Made by a program: the position numbers and the translations under genes. DNA of 64,000 nucleotides from JANWHQ01 sp963775275 (GTDB lineage: Bacteria > Pseudomonadota > Alphaproteobacteria > Caulobacterales > Caulobacteraceae), in contig CAVZII010000005.1 in NCBI GenBank assembly GCA_963775275.1, positions 2,480,001 to 2,544,000 of the forward strand, written 5' to 3'. The notes under the pieces were generated by a model, which saw nothing but the letters and a program-made list of their open reading frames with translations, did no database searches and was not told the origin of the DNA. Below, in pieces: positions 40,149-49,600 of the stretch (positions within the stretch are counted from its first letter, which is position 1; each line of letters opens with the position of its first letter).

Positions 40149-41189
40149 ATGAAGGTGGTGGTGTTCGAGGCCGAACCGAGGGAGCGGTCGGCGTTCGCCC
40201 GCCTGCCGAAGGCCTGCCGCACGACCTTCGTCGGCGAGCCGCTGGGCCCGACGAGCGCGGCGGGCCATGCCGACGCCGAGATCGTTTCGAGCTTCATCTA
40301 CTCCGACCTGTCCGGTCCGGTCCTCGAGCGCCTGCCCAGACTGAAGCTGATCGCCACCCGCTCCACCGGCGTGGATCACATCGACCTGGAGGCCTGCGCC
40401 AGACGCGGCGTCGCCGTCGCCAACGTCCCGACCTACGGCGAGAACACCGTCGCCGAGCATGTCTTCGCCCTTCTGCTGTCGATCAGCCACCGCCTTCCCG
40501 AGGCGATCGCCAGGGCCCGATCGGGCCGGTTCTCACCGGAGGGCCTCGAGGGCTTCGACCTAAAGGGCAAGATATTGGGCGTGGTCGGCGCCGGCCGCAT
40601 CGGCCGTTGCGTGATCCGCATCGCCAGGGGCTTCGGCATGAAGGTCCTGGCCTTCGACGTGCGTCCGGACCCCGCTGTCGCGGCGGAGTTGGGCTTCGCC
40701 TACGCCGGCCTCGACGAGTTGTTCTCCCGCTCGGACATCATCACCCTGCACGCGCCGGCCGCGCCCGGCGCGCCCCCGCTGCTGGACGAGGCGGCGTTCA
40801 CGAAGATGAAGCCCGGCGTGGTGCTCATCAACACCGCGCGCGGGGCCCTGGTGGACACCCGCGCGCTGGTCGCGGCGCTCCGGTCCGGCAAGGTCGCCCA
40901 TGCCGGCCTCGACGTCCTTCCGGAGGAGCCCTCGATCCGCGAGGAGGCCGAGCTGGTGGTCTCGGCGCGCTATGATCGCGAGACGTTGGCGGCGCTGATG
41001 GCCGACCATGTCCTGCTGGAATCGCCTCAGGTCATCGTGACGCCCCACAGCGCCTTCAATACAAAAGAGGCGGTCGCGCGAATCGTGCAGACGGCGGTCG
41101 ACAATATTCTCGCCTTCCTGGACGGGCGGCCCGCCAACCTGGTCGCCGCCAGTCGGGGCGATTCCGCCAAAGCCGAAGGAGACCCATGA
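40149..41189 (+). CDS. D-isomer-specific 2-hydroxyacid dehydrogenase (D-lactate dehydrogenase-like)
   Basis: A 346-residue NAD-dependent enzyme. The Rossmann motif is GVVGAGRIGRCVIRIARGFG, and the catalytic set is visible: arginine in INTARGALVDT, glutamate in GLDVLPEEPS and histidine in VIVTPHSAFNTKEA. The N-terminal region SSFIYSDLSGPVLERLPRLKLIATRSTGVDHIDL is typical for the D-LDH subgroup. It could reduce pyruvate to D-lactate during oxygen shortage. The ATG at 40149 was preferred over 40113. The next gene overlaps its stop by ATGA. Confidence 0.92.
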   Translation: MKVVVFEAEPRERSAFARLPKACRTTFVGEPLGPTSAAGHADAEIVSSFIYSDLSGPVLERLPRLKLIATRSTGVDHIDLEACARRGVAVANVPTYGENTVAEHVFALLLSISHRLPEAIARARSGRFSPEGLEGFDLKGKILGVVGAGRIGRCVIRIARGFGMKVLAFDVRPDPAVAAELGFAYAGLDELFSRSDIITLHAPAAPGAPPLLDEAAFTKMKPGVVLINTARGALVDTRALVAALRSGKVAHAGLDVLPEEPSIREEAELVVSARYDRETLAALMADHVLLESPQVIVTPHSAFNTKEAVARIVQTAVDNILAFLDGRPANLVAASRGDSAKAEGDP

Positions 41190-41458
41190 CCATGCAACGC
41201 AAAGCCGGCGCCGGCGTGCTCGTTTCCAGCGGCCGCGAGTTCCAGGTCACCTACGACCTCGTCGAGAGCCGGGCCGGCGAGGACCAGGCCGTCCGCGGCC
41301 AGGTGTTCGGCAATCCCGAGGAGCTGGCCGCGGCCTACCGCTCGGGCCCGGCTTCGCTCCGGCTCGACAATGGCAAGACCGCGCGCCTCGTCCTGCTCGA
41401 CTGCGACACCCATGGCGCGGCCGACGTCCGCCTGATCGGCAAGCTGCCCTCGGACTAA
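41186..41458 (+). CDS. Small hypothetical protein coupled to the dehydrogenase
   Basis: A 90-residue beta-rich protein (GAGVLVSSGREFQVTYDLVES ... ARLVLLDCDTHGAADVRLIGKLPSD). The pattern of alternating strands with a closing V-R-L-I-G-x-L suggests a small beta barrel. Starts in ATGA overlap with the dehydrogenase gene and its stop overlaps the convergent carboxymuconolactone gene by 4 bases. No family recognised. Confidence 0.72.
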   Translation: MTMQRKAGAGVLVSSGREFQVTYDLVESRAGEDQAVRGQVFGNPEELAAAYRSGPASLRLDNGKTARLVLLDCDTHGAADVRLIGKLPSD

Positions 41459-41805
41459 CCTTCCTCCGTCCCGAACTGATCGAAGGCCCGCAGCGCATCG
41501 GCCGCGGCGTTCACCGCCGGCCCGCCGCCCATCTGGATCGCCACCGCCAGGGCCTCGGCGGTCTCCTGGCGGGTGGCCCCTTCCTTGCGCGCCGCCCGGG
41601 CGTGATAGCCGATGCATCCGTCGCAGCGGACCGTCGCGGCGATGGCCAGGGCGATGAGCTGCTTGGTCTTGCGGTCGAGCGCGCCGGCGGCCTGCGCCGC
41701 GCGGCTCAGCTGGCCGAAGGCGGCGAGCTGGGCCGGGACCAGCGCCTTCAGCTCCAGCGCGTACGCGTCGATGTCGGCGATGACTTCACGATAGTCCTTG
41801 GGCAT
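41455..41805 (-). CDS. Carboxymuconolactone decarboxylase / AhpD-like protein
   Basis: A 116-residue helical protein with the AhpD-type active site VRCDGCIGYHARAARKEGATRQE: two cysteines (C-D-G-C) and a histidine five residues later on the same helix. AhpD-like proteins reduce peroxides or act as thiol-disulfide partners. Length and motif order are usual for the family. Confidence 0.93.
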   Translation of the reverse strand: MPKDYREVIADIDAYALELKALVPAQLAAFGQLSRAAQAAGALDRKTKQLIALAIAATVRCDGCIGYHARAARKEGATRQETAEALAVAIQMGGGPAVNAAADALRAFDQFGTEEG

Positions 41806-41817
41806 GACCGGGCCGGA

Positions 41818-42531
41818 TCAGCGGTCGCGCCAGTTGCGATAGCGTTGCCGCTCATACCGGTACCAGTAGCGATGATAGGGATAGGGCCGGTAGCCCCAGC
41901 GGCTGCCCGTCCAGATCCAGGGGCGGTATCCCGGCGGCGCGACATAGGCGTAGCCGCCGACGAACACCGGCGCCGCGAAGGGCGAGGCGCCCCGCCGCAC
42001 CACGAATCCCGGCGGGCAGCCGGGGCTGGTCGAGCTTGCGCCGATGGCGCTGCCGGCCATGGCGCCCAAGGCGCCGCCGACCACGGCGCCGCCCGTGCGG
42101 CTGTGACGACCCGCGACGTTGGAGCCGATGATGGCGCCGAGGATCCCCCCGATCACCGCGCCGGCGACCTGGTTGTTGCGTTGGTCGATGCAGTTCTCCT
42201 CGGCCCAGCGCTCCACGGAGCGGGAGTAGCGCTGGTCCTCGCCTCGCGCGCGGTCCGAGAAGTCGTAGTAGCGGTCGCGGTCGCTGTAGCCTTCCGGGGG
42301 CGCCACATCCGTGTCGCCATAGGCATAGCCGGGCTCGTACCCGGGCGGCGGCGGGCGGCGCGCGTCGCCGTCGTCGTTGCCGCGGTCGTTGTCGTATCGG
42401 TCCTGGTTGTTGCGATCCTGGCTGTACTGGCTTTGGCCGTAGGCAGGCTGGGCGAAGGCGACGGACGACATCAGCGGGCTTGTGGTCGCGAGCACGGTCG
42501 CCAGACCGGTCGCGGCGGCGGATTGGCGCAT
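41818..42531 (-). CDS. Secreted glycine-zipper (YMGG-like) protein with Tyr/Arg-rich end
   Basis: A 237-residue protein: signal peptide (AAATGLATVLATTSPLMSSVAFA), a Gln/Asn/Asp-rich linker, a glycine zipper (AGAVIGGILGAIIGSNVAG ... GGAVVGGALGAMAGSAIG, about residues 125-165), then a Pro/Tyr/Trp-rich tail ending RPYPYHRYWYRYERQRYRNWRDR. Outer-membrane-associated glycine-zipper proteins of this build are frequent in alphaproteobacteria; role unknown. The ATG at 42531 has GGAGG 5 bases upstream. Two FNR-like sites lie between this gene and ftsH. Confidence 0.85.
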   Translation of the reverse strand: MRQSAAATGLATVLATTSPLMSSVAFAQPAYGQSQYSQDRNNQDRYDNDRGNDDGDARRPPPPGYEPGYAYGDTDVAPPEGYSDRDRYYDFSDRARGEDQRYSRSVERWAEENCIDQRNNQVAGAVIGGILGAIIGSNVAGRHSRTGGAVVGGALGAMAGSAIGASSTSPGCPPGFVVRRGASPFAAPVFVGGYAYVAPPGYRPWIWTGSRWGYRPYPYHRYWYRYERQRYRNWRDR

Positions 42532-42609
42532 GGAAACCTCCATCGGAGCGGCCCCGCAGGCGAGCGCGAGACGTGCGTGCCAATCTCGACCTTGCCCGCT
42601 CCGCCGTCC

Positions 42610-42623
42610 TTGCGCCAGCTCAA
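42610..42623. promoter_or_regulatory. FNR/FixK-like site (TTGCGCCAGCTCAA)
   Basis: TTG-N8-CAA with half sites TTGCG and CTCAA around CCAG. It lies between the divergent glycine-zipper and ftsH genes, 79 bases before the glycine-zipper start. Confidence 0.5.
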
Positions 42624-42639
42624 ACGCCGCCGGCGCCCG

Positions 42640-42653
42640 TTGAGCGAGGTCAA
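42640..42653. promoter_or_regulatory. FNR/FixK-like site (TTGAGCGAGGTCAA)
   Basis: Second site of the pair, half sites TTGAG and GTCAA. TCTAGC at 42674-42679, 20 bases downstream, is a plausible -10 box, placing the transcript start near 42686, about 24 bases before the ftsH ATG. Confidence 0.6.
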
Positions 42654-42709
42654 GGCGAGGGCTCACCCGGCTCTCTAGCGTCGCGCCATGATCAACGGAT
42701 GACGCCGAC

Positions 42710-44566
42710 ATGCCAGCGTCCAAGCCGCCGGAAGGGCCCGGCAAGCCCCCCGGCAAGCCCGACGAACACAAGGGGCATCTGACCGTCGGCTATGTGATCG
42801 GGTCGATCCTGGTCATCGCCATGCTGCAATGGATCGCGCTCGCCTTCTCGCACGAGCAGACGATCCCCTACAGCCGCTTCCTCGGCCTCGTCGCCAAGGG
42901 CCAGGTGGCCGAGGTCACGATCGGCCAGAACACCATCCAGGGCCAGCTCGAGGGGGGCAAGGGCGCCTTCCAGACCAATCGGGTGGACCCGGCGCTGGCC
43001 GACCAGCTCGCGGCCAAGGGCGTCGTGGTCAAGGGCCAACCGTCCGGCGGCCTCCTGACGACCATCTTCTCGTGGGTCGCGCCTTTCTTCCTGTTCTACC
43101 TGCTCTGGATCTTCCTGCTGCGGCCGATGGCCGGCGGTGGCGCGGGCCTTGGGCTGATGAGCGTCGGCAAGTCGCACGCCAAGGTCTACGCCGAGACCGA
43201 CACCAAGGTGACCTTCGCGGACGTGGCCGGCGTCGACGAGGCCAAGTTCGAGCTGAACGAAGTGGTCTCTTTCCTCAAGGACCCGTCCACGTTTGGCCGG
43301 CTGGGGGCCCAGGTCCCCAAGGGCATCCTGCTGGTCGGGCCGCCCGGCACCGGCAAGACGCTCCTGGCTCGCGCAGTGGCCGGCGAGGCGGGCGTGCCCT
43401 TCTTCTCCATCTCGGGCTCGGAGTTCGTGGAGATGTTCGTGGGCGTCGGCGCCGCTCGGGTGCGCGACCTCTTCGAGCAGGCCCGCAAGGCCGCGCCGTG
43501 CATCATCTTCATCGACGAGCTGGACGCGCTGGGGCGCAGCCGCGCCGGCTCGCTCGTGGGCGGGGTCGACGAGAAAGAGCAGACGTTGAACCAGCTCCTG
43601 GCCGAGCTCGACGGCTTCGATCCCCGCGCTGGCGTGATCCTGCTGGCCGCCACCAACCGCCCCGAGATCCTGGATCCCGCGCTCCTGCGCGCCGGCCGCT
43701 TCGACCGCCAGGTTCTGGTCGATCGCCCCGACCACCAGGGCCGCCTCCAGATCCTGCAGGTGCACGCGCGCAGGATCGTGCTCGCGCCGACCGTCGAGCT
43801 CGACCAAGTCGCGGCCTTGACCACCGGCTTCACCGGCGCGGACTTGGCGAACCTCGTGAACGAGGCGGCGATTATCGCCACCCGCCGCAACGCCGCCGCC
43901 GTCGGCTCGGGCGACTTCACCGCCGCCATCGAGCGGATCGTGGCCGGGCTCGAGAAGAAGAGCCGGGTGCTGAGCAAGGCCGAGCGGCGGCGCGTCGCCT
44001 ACCACGAGATGGGCCACGCCCTGGTCGCCTCGGCCTTGCCGGGCGTGGACCCGGTCCAGAAGGTCTCGATCATCCCCAGGGGCGTGGGCGCGCTGGGCTA
44101 CACCATGCAGCGGCCGACCGAGGATCGCTTCGTCCTGGCGCGCAGCGACCTGGAGAACCGCATCGCCGTCCTGCTCGGCGGCCGGGCGGCCGAGGCCATG
44201 ATCTTCGACGGCGACGTCTCCACCGGCGCGGCCGACGACCTGCAGCGCGCCACCGAGATCGCGCTCGAGATGGTCACCCGCCACGGCATGGACCCCACCG
44301 TCGGCCAGCGCGTCTACGCGCCCCCGCCCCAGACCTTCCTGGGCCAGCCCCAGGACCGCTACGTCAACGCCGCCGAGGCCACAGCGCGCGAGATCGACGT
44401 CGCCGTGCGGGATATCGTCGCCAAGGCCCAGGCGCGCGCGGACGCCATCCTCGTCGAACGGCGCGCCGACCTCGACGCCGGCGCCGGGCTTCTGCTCACC
44501 CGCGAGACCCTGACCGTGGATGAGTTCCCGGCCTTGACGTCGGCGCCGGCCAGGGACGCCGCCTGA
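42710..44566 (+). CDS. FtsH-family membrane ATP-dependent zinc protease (extra copy)
   Basis: A 618-residue protein: two membrane segments (IGSILVIAMLQWIALAFS and LLTTIFSWVAPFFLFYLLWIFLL) flank a periplasmic domain; the AAA domain has Walker A GPPGTGKT (about residue 210), Walker B IIFIDELDALG and the SRH ATNRPEILDPALLRAGRFDRQ; the zinc site is H432-E-M-G-H436 (usual HEAGH). It degrades membrane and cytoplasmic proteins. It lacks the long polar C-terminal tail of housekeeping FtsH and is not beside tilS or folP, so I take it as a stress-specific second copy. Under two FNR-like sites. Confidence 0.92.
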   Translation: MPASKPPEGPGKPPGKPDEHKGHLTVGYVIGSILVIAMLQWIALAFSHEQTIPYSRFLGLVAKGQVAEVTIGQNTIQGQLEGGKGAFQTNRVDPALADQLAAKGVVVKGQPSGGLLTTIFSWVAPFFLFYLLWIFLLRPMAGGGAGLGLMSVGKSHAKVYAETDTKVTFADVAGVDEAKFELNEVVSFLKDPSTFGRLGAQVPKGILLVGPPGTGKTLLARAVAGEAGVPFFSISGSEFVEMFVGVGAARVRDLFEQARKAAPCIIFIDELDALGRSRAGSLVGGVDEKEQTLNQLLAELDGFDPRAGVILLAATNRPEILDPALLRAGRFDRQVLVDRPDHQGRLQILQVHARRIVLAPTVELDQVAALTTGFTGADLANLVNEAAIIATRRNAAAVGSGDFTAAIERIVAGLEKKSRVLSKAERRRVAYHEMGHALVASALPGVDPVQKVSIIPRGVGALGYTMQRPTEDRFVLARSDLENRIAVLLGGRAAEAMIFDGDVSTGAADDLQRATEIALEMVTRHGMDPTVGQRVYAPPPQTFLGQPQDRYVNAAEATAREIDVAVRDIVAKAQARADAILVERRADLDAGAGLLLTRETLTVDEFPALTSAPARDAA

Positions 44567-44583
44567 TCAAGCGGACCTTCCGT

Positions 44584-44749
44584 CTAGTGTCCCGATTCCG
44601 AAGTTCGCCAGCGCATTTGCAAGGCGGATGCGAACTTCGGAATCGATAAGGACACTAGCAAATGTATGATTCTAGTGTGGTTTACGGATCAGAAGTTCGC
44701 AGCCGAGGGCACCGCCATCATCATGCGAACTTCTGATCCACCACACTAG
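44584..44749 (-). repeat. CTAG-bounded double-hairpin repeat, copy 4 (MITE-like, reverse)
   Basis: Same element in reverse orientation. CTAG blocks at 44584-44587, 44655-44658, 44672-44675 and 44746-44749. On the minus strand its first TAG (44748-44746) is the stop codon of the M56 peptidase gene, exactly as the other three copies do for their plus-strand genes. The ftsH stop, on the other side, is 17 bases away and not part of it. Confidence 0.95.
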
Positions 44750-46134
44750 CGCGCCGCGCTGGCCGACATGATCTCCGCGGCCAGGTCCTGGACCTCCTGG
44801 GGCGTGAACCGGCCGCTGATCTGGCCCTTCCCGGCGCTGATCTCGTCGCGGATGACGGGCGCCCAGACCGCCTTGCCGTCCACCAGGATCACGAGCCGCC
44901 GCCCGATGTTCTCGCGCGTCAGCGCGGCCAGGCGGTCCTTGCCTTCAGGCGTCAGGGTGAAGTCGACAGCGGGCTGGCCGAGCTCATCGTGGCCCGGCCG
45001 GGCCGATGCGAAATCGGCGCCGCTGACGGGCGCGCCTGGCGCCAGCCATAGCTCGCGGCCGCCCGGTCCGGCGACGCGCTCGTCGTCAGGCTTGCTGGCG
45101 GCGTCGGCTGCATCGTCGACGAGGCGGAAAGCGACGCGATCGGGGCCTGGACGGGCGTTGGCGCGGGCGCTCGCCGGCGAGGCGGCTGCCGTGGGCGGGA
45201 CGGCGTTCGGTGGGCTAACCTCGGCGGCGCTTGCGGCCAGCACGAGGCCCAGGGCCGCCATGGCGGCGCCGGCCGCCCAGGCGAATTTCGTTCGTTTCCG
45301 GAGCATCTTGCGAATCCGTTGTTCGAGGAAGGATCTCGATTCCGACATGGCGGCGACCACAGCGACGGGCCTCGACTGCCGCTGGCCGACCAGGATCAGC
45401 GCCTCGCCGTAGCGGGACACGTCGTGCCCGCTCTTCAGCACCCGCGCATCGCAATCCACCTCGATGGCGAAGCGCAGCCGTCGCAGCAGCCACCAGAGCG
45501 GCAGGTTCCAGGGCATGATGCAGATCAGCAGGACGGCGAGCGCCAGGAGCTGGGCGTCTCCGGCGTCCAGATGCGACTGCTCATGGGCCAGGACGAGGGC
45601 CTGGGTCTCGGCTGGCGCCTCGGCGATCCAGCGCGGGATGACGATGCGGGGCCGCACAAGGCCCACCACGGCCGGCCCGACGTCCTGCGACACATGGACG
45701 GCGGCGCCGGCGACCGCCTCGCGCGCCCAGGCCCGCTCGCTTCGGCGGAGCAAGGCGCCGTTGACCAGCATGGCCAGCAAGATCAGGGCCGAGGCCGCGG
45801 CCCAGGCGCGCGCCAGGATCGTGTCAAGGCCCGGCGCCTCGGCCAGTGGCCCGATGGTCATGTCCAGCCAGGCGGAGGGTTGTACGGCGCCCAAGGTCAG
45901 CTGGCGCAGGGCGAAGGGGGTCGGCGGCGCGAGCGCGCCGACCGTGCGCCACAGGCTCGGGATCTGGATCGAGACCGACGAGACGGCGATCGGCAGGACG
46001 AGCGAAGCGACGATGCTCGCGCCCCAGAGCCACCGCGTGGGCGTCCTGCGGATCTGTGCGGCTCCCTCGGCCGCGAAGGCGGCGGCCCCCAGGAGCAGGG
46101 TGACGACGACCACATAGACCATCCAGGCCAGCAT
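44746..46134 (-). CDS. M56 (BlaR1-type) metallopeptidase with SecD-P1-like C-terminal domain
   Basis: A 462-residue membrane protein. Four membrane segments surround the cytoplasmic zinc protease core; the zinc motif is H184-E-Q-S-H188 (LVLAHEQSHLDAGDAQLL). After the last membrane segment (FAWAAGAAMAALGLVLAASAAEV) there is a periplasmic part, whose last 85 residues (ELGQPAVDFTLTPEGKDRLAALT ... ENIGRRLVILVDGKAVWAPVI ... GQISGRFTPQEVQDLA) closely match the P1 head of SecD. There is no penicillin-binding sensor domain, so the signal is not obviously a beta-lactam. The BlaI partner gene overlaps it by one base (TGATG). Confidence 0.92.
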   Translation of the reverse strand: MLAWMVYVVVVTLLLGAAAFAAEGAAQIRRTPTRWLWGASIVASLVLPIAVSSVSIQIPSLWRTVGALAPPTPFALRQLTLGAVQPSAWLDMTIGPLAEAPGLDTILARAWAAASALILLAMLVNGALLRRSERAWAREAVAGAAVHVSQDVGPAVVGLVRPRIVIPRWIAEAPAETQALVLAHEQSHLDAGDAQLLALAVLLICIMPWNLPLWWLLRRLRFAIEVDCDARVLKSGHDVSRYGEALILVGQRQSRPVAVVAAMSESRSFLEQRIRKMLRKRTKFAWAAGAAMAALGLVLAASAAEVSPPNAVPPTAAASPASARANARPGPDRVAFRLVDDAADAASKPDDERVAGPGGRELWLAPGAPVSGADFASARPGHDELGQPAVDFTLTPEGKDRLAALTRENIGRRLVILVDGKAVWAPVIRDEISAGKGQISGRFTPQEVQDLAAEIMSASAAR

Positions 46135-46508
46135 CAGCGCTCTCCGTCGCCCGAGTGGTCGGCCAGGAGCTGGCGCATGCGGCGCAACTCCTCCGCGCTG
46201 AGCTTCCTGTCCTGGACCAGCCGCGTAAACAGGAGCTCCGCGGAGCCCTGGAACAGCTTGGAGGTGATGCGCCGAAGCGCGCTCGACTGCGCGGCCTGCT
46301 GCTTGACCTTGGCGAAGAAGCGATGCCCGCGGCCCTCTTCCTCGTGTCCGACATAGCCCTTGCTCTCGAGCGTCCGCAGGATCGTCAGCACGGTGGTGTA
46401 GGCGAGCTCGTCCTCGAGGCTGGCGCGGACCTCGGCCACCAGCGAGGGACCCCGGTCCCAGAGCACCTGCATCACGTCGATCTCACGATCCGTGAATTGG
46501 ACATCCAT
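46134..46508 (-). CDS. BlaI/MecI/CopY-family repressor
   Basis: A 124-residue winged-helix repressor (FTDREIDVMQVLWDRGPSLVAEVRASLEDELAYTTVLTILRTLESKGYVGHEEEGRGHRFFA). The AYTTVLTILRTLESKGYV helix is the BlaI recognition element. It pairs with the M56 peptidase, which would cleave it on signal. Two palindromes upstream (46521 and 46563) are the probable operators. Confidence 0.95.
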   Translation of the reverse strand: MDVQFTDREIDVMQVLWDRGPSLVAEVRASLEDELAYTTVLTILRTLESKGYVGHEEEGRGHRFFAKVKQQAAQSSALRRITSKLFQGSAELLFTRLVQDRKLSAEELRRMRQLLADHSGDGER

Positions 46509-46520
46509 CCGGCGCGCCTC

Positions 46521-46538
46521 CTACTAGATTCGTAGTAG
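46521..46538. promoter_or_regulatory. Probable BlaI operator 1
   Basis: CTACTA-GATTCG-TAGTAG is a perfect 6-6-6 inverted repeat, 13 bases upstream of the BlaI-type gene. The TACTA/TAGTA half sites suit a BlaI-type dimer. Confidence 0.7.
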
Positions 46539-46562
46539 TGTCCGCCCGGCGCGTCGCTGTCA

Positions 46563-46576
46563 ACTATGATCATAGT
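46563..46576. promoter_or_regulatory. Probable BlaI operator 2
   Basis: ACTATGATCATAGT is a perfect 14-base palindrome, extended to AGTAGTT on one side. It lies between the BlaI gene and the end of the RND pump gene, so the two operators together cover the promoter of the BlaI-M56 pair. Confidence 0.65.
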
Positions 46577-46619
46577 AGTTCGAACGCGACAGGCCGCCTG
46601 GCCGCGCGATCGTCGAGGC

Positions 46620-49600
46620 TCAGGTCGCCGGCTCGGGCTCCGTCCGCTGGCCCGCGCGCGCCGCCGGTCCCGGCGTGGTGGCCGGCCGGCCGTCATCCCT
46701 GAGCGCGACGTAGATCGCCGGGATGACCAGCACGGTCAGAAGGGTCGAGGAGGCGAGGCCGAACAGGAGCGAGATCGCCAGGCCCTGGAAGATCGGGTCG
46801 AACAGGATCACCGCCGCCCCGATCATGGCCGCCAGCGCGGTGAGCAGGATCGGCTTGAAGCGGATGGCGCCGGCTTCCAGCAGCACGTCCCGCAGCGGCC
46901 GGCCCTGGCCCTGCTTGTGGCGGATGAAGTCCACCAGGAGGATCGAGTTCCTCACGATGATGCCGGCCAGGGCGATGAAGCCGATCATCGAGGTGGCCGT
47001 GAACGGCGCGTGGAACAGGATGTGCCCGATCACGATGCCGACCAGCGTCAGGGGGATCGGGGTCAGGATCACCAGCGGCACGCGAAAGCTTTTGAACTGG
47101 GCGACCACCAGGAAGTAGATGCCGAGGATCGCCACGCCAAAGGCCGCGCCCATGTCGCGGAAGGTCACCCAGGTGATCTCCCACTCGCCGTCCCACAGCA
47201 CCGTCGGGCGCGATTCGTCCTCCGGCTGGCCGTGCAGGCGGATCGCGGGCCTGGGCAGCGCGCCCCAGTTCGCCTGCCGGATCTTCTTGTCGACGTCCAG
47301 CATGCCGTAGATCGGCGCCTCGAAGGCCCCGGCCAGCTCGGCGGTGACCATCTCCACGTTGCGCCCGTCGCGGCGGAAGATGTGATAGGAGCCCGGTTCA
47401 CGGGTCGCCTTCACCACCTCGCCCAGCTCGACCAGCTTGGGTCCGCCCGCCGTGGTGGTCACGCCCACCGGCAGCGAGGCCAACCGCTCGCCCCAGGTCC
47501 GGTCCGACTGCGGCAGCCGCACGGCGATCTCCAGCGGCGTGCGCTCTTCCCCGCGATGGGAATAGCCGACCACCTGCCCGCCCATGGCCGCGGCGATGGA
47601 GTCGAACACCTGGCCGTCGGTCAGGCCGAAGAATTCCAGCTGCTCGCGCACGGGCGTCAGCCTCAGGCGCGGCCGAGGCTGGCCGTGGCTGTCGTCCACG
47701 TCCACGATGTAGGGCACCGACTTGAAGATGGCCTCGACCTTGTCGGCCACCGCCCGGCGCGTCGCCGCGTCGGGGCCGTAGATCTCGGCCAGCAGGGTCG
47801 CCAGCACCGGCGGGCCCGGCGGCGCCTCGACCACCTTGACCGAGGTCCCGGCGGGGAAGGGGATGGCGGCCAGGCGCCGGCGCAGGTCCAGCGCGACGGC
47901 GTGGCTCGCGCGCTTGCGCTCGCCCTTGGGCGACAGCTCCACCGCAAGGTCGCCCATCTCGGGCTGGTTGCGCAGATAGTAGTGCCGCACCAGGCCGTTG
48001 AAGTTGAACGGCGAGCTGGTCCCGGCATAGGCGTCGATCGAGACCACCTCGGGCAGCTGGCGCGCGATGTCGGCGGCCTGGCCCAGCGCCCGCTGGGTCG
48101 CCTCCAGCGACGCGCCTTCGGGCAGGTCCATCACGACCTGCAGCTCGGACTTGTTGTCGAACGGCAGCAGCTTGACCGTCACCGTCTTGGTGGCGAACAG
48201 GGCGCAGGCGGCGATCGTGGCGAGGCCCACGCCGATCAGGAACATCCAGGCGCGCTTGCGCGTGGCGATCACCGGACCGGCGACGCGCCGGTAGAGGCGG
48301 CTGAGCAGGCCCTCGGTCGGCTCCAGCATGTTGTGCTCGGTGGCGAGCGCCGTGCGCGCGAACCTGATCATCAGCCAGGGCGCGATCACCACGGCCACGA
48401 CGAACGAGAACAGCATGGCCGCCGAGGCGTTGACCGGGATCGGCGCCATGTAGGGCCCCATCAGTCCCGACACGAACAGCATGGGCAGCAGCGCGGTCAC
48501 CACGGTCAGGGTGGCCACGACCGTGGGGTTGCCCACCTCGGCCACCGCCTCGATGGCGGCCTGCTGTCTGGAGCGACCGTCGCGCATCCCCCAGTGGCGG
48601 GCGATGTTCTCGATCATCACGATGGCGTCGTCGACCAGGATGCCGATCGAGAAGATCAGGGCGAACAGGCTGACCCTGTTGATGGTGTAGCCCATCAGGT
48701 TGGAAGCGAAGAGGGTCAGCAGGATCGTGGTGGGGATGACGATGGCCGTCACCAGCGCCTCGCGCACCCCGATGGTGAAGGCGATCAGCGCTACGATCGA
48801 GACCGTCGCCAGCGCCAGGTGGAACAGCAGCTCGTTGGCCTTCTCGTTGGCCGTCTGGCCGTAGTTGCGGGTGACCGAGACCTGCAGGTCGCCCGGCAGC
48901 AGCGTACCCTGCAGGGTCTGGACCCGCTTCAGCACCGCCTGGGAGACGACGACGGCGTTCGCGCCCTTGCGCTTGGCGATGGCGAGGCTCACCGCCGGCG
49001 TCTGGCTCCAACCCTGGCTGGCCCGCGCGTAGCGCCAGACCCGCGCCTGGTCCTCGCGCGGCGTCTGGAAGATCCTGGCCACGTCGCGCAGATAGACCGG
49101 CTCGGCCGAGATCGACGGGGTGGTCAGGAGGCCTACGTCCTCGATGGTCTGCAGCGTGCGGCCGGCCTCCACCTGGTCCGCGCCGCCCTGGTCGCGCAGG
49201 CTGCCCGCCGGGAAGGCCCGGTTGGCCTGACGCAAGGTGTCGATCAGGCCGTTCAGCGAGACGCCCCTCAGCTTCATCTGGTCCGGATCGGGCTCGACGC
49301 GGATCTCCTCGGGCCGACCGCCCGAGATGAAGGTCAGGCCCACATCGTCGACCTTGGCGACCTCGGTGCGCAGCTTGGTCGCGATCTCGTAAAGCGACTG
49401 GTCGGTCCAGCGCGCCGCCGCGCCGGGCTTGGGCGACAGGGTCAGCACGACGATCGGCACGTCGTTGATCCCCCGCGCCACGATCAGGGGCTCGGGAATC
49501 CCGGCCGGGATCTTGTCGTAGTTGGCGCGGATCTTCTCGTGGATGCGGACGATGGCGTTGTCCGGATCGGTCCCCACCTTGAAGCGAGCGGTCACCAGCA

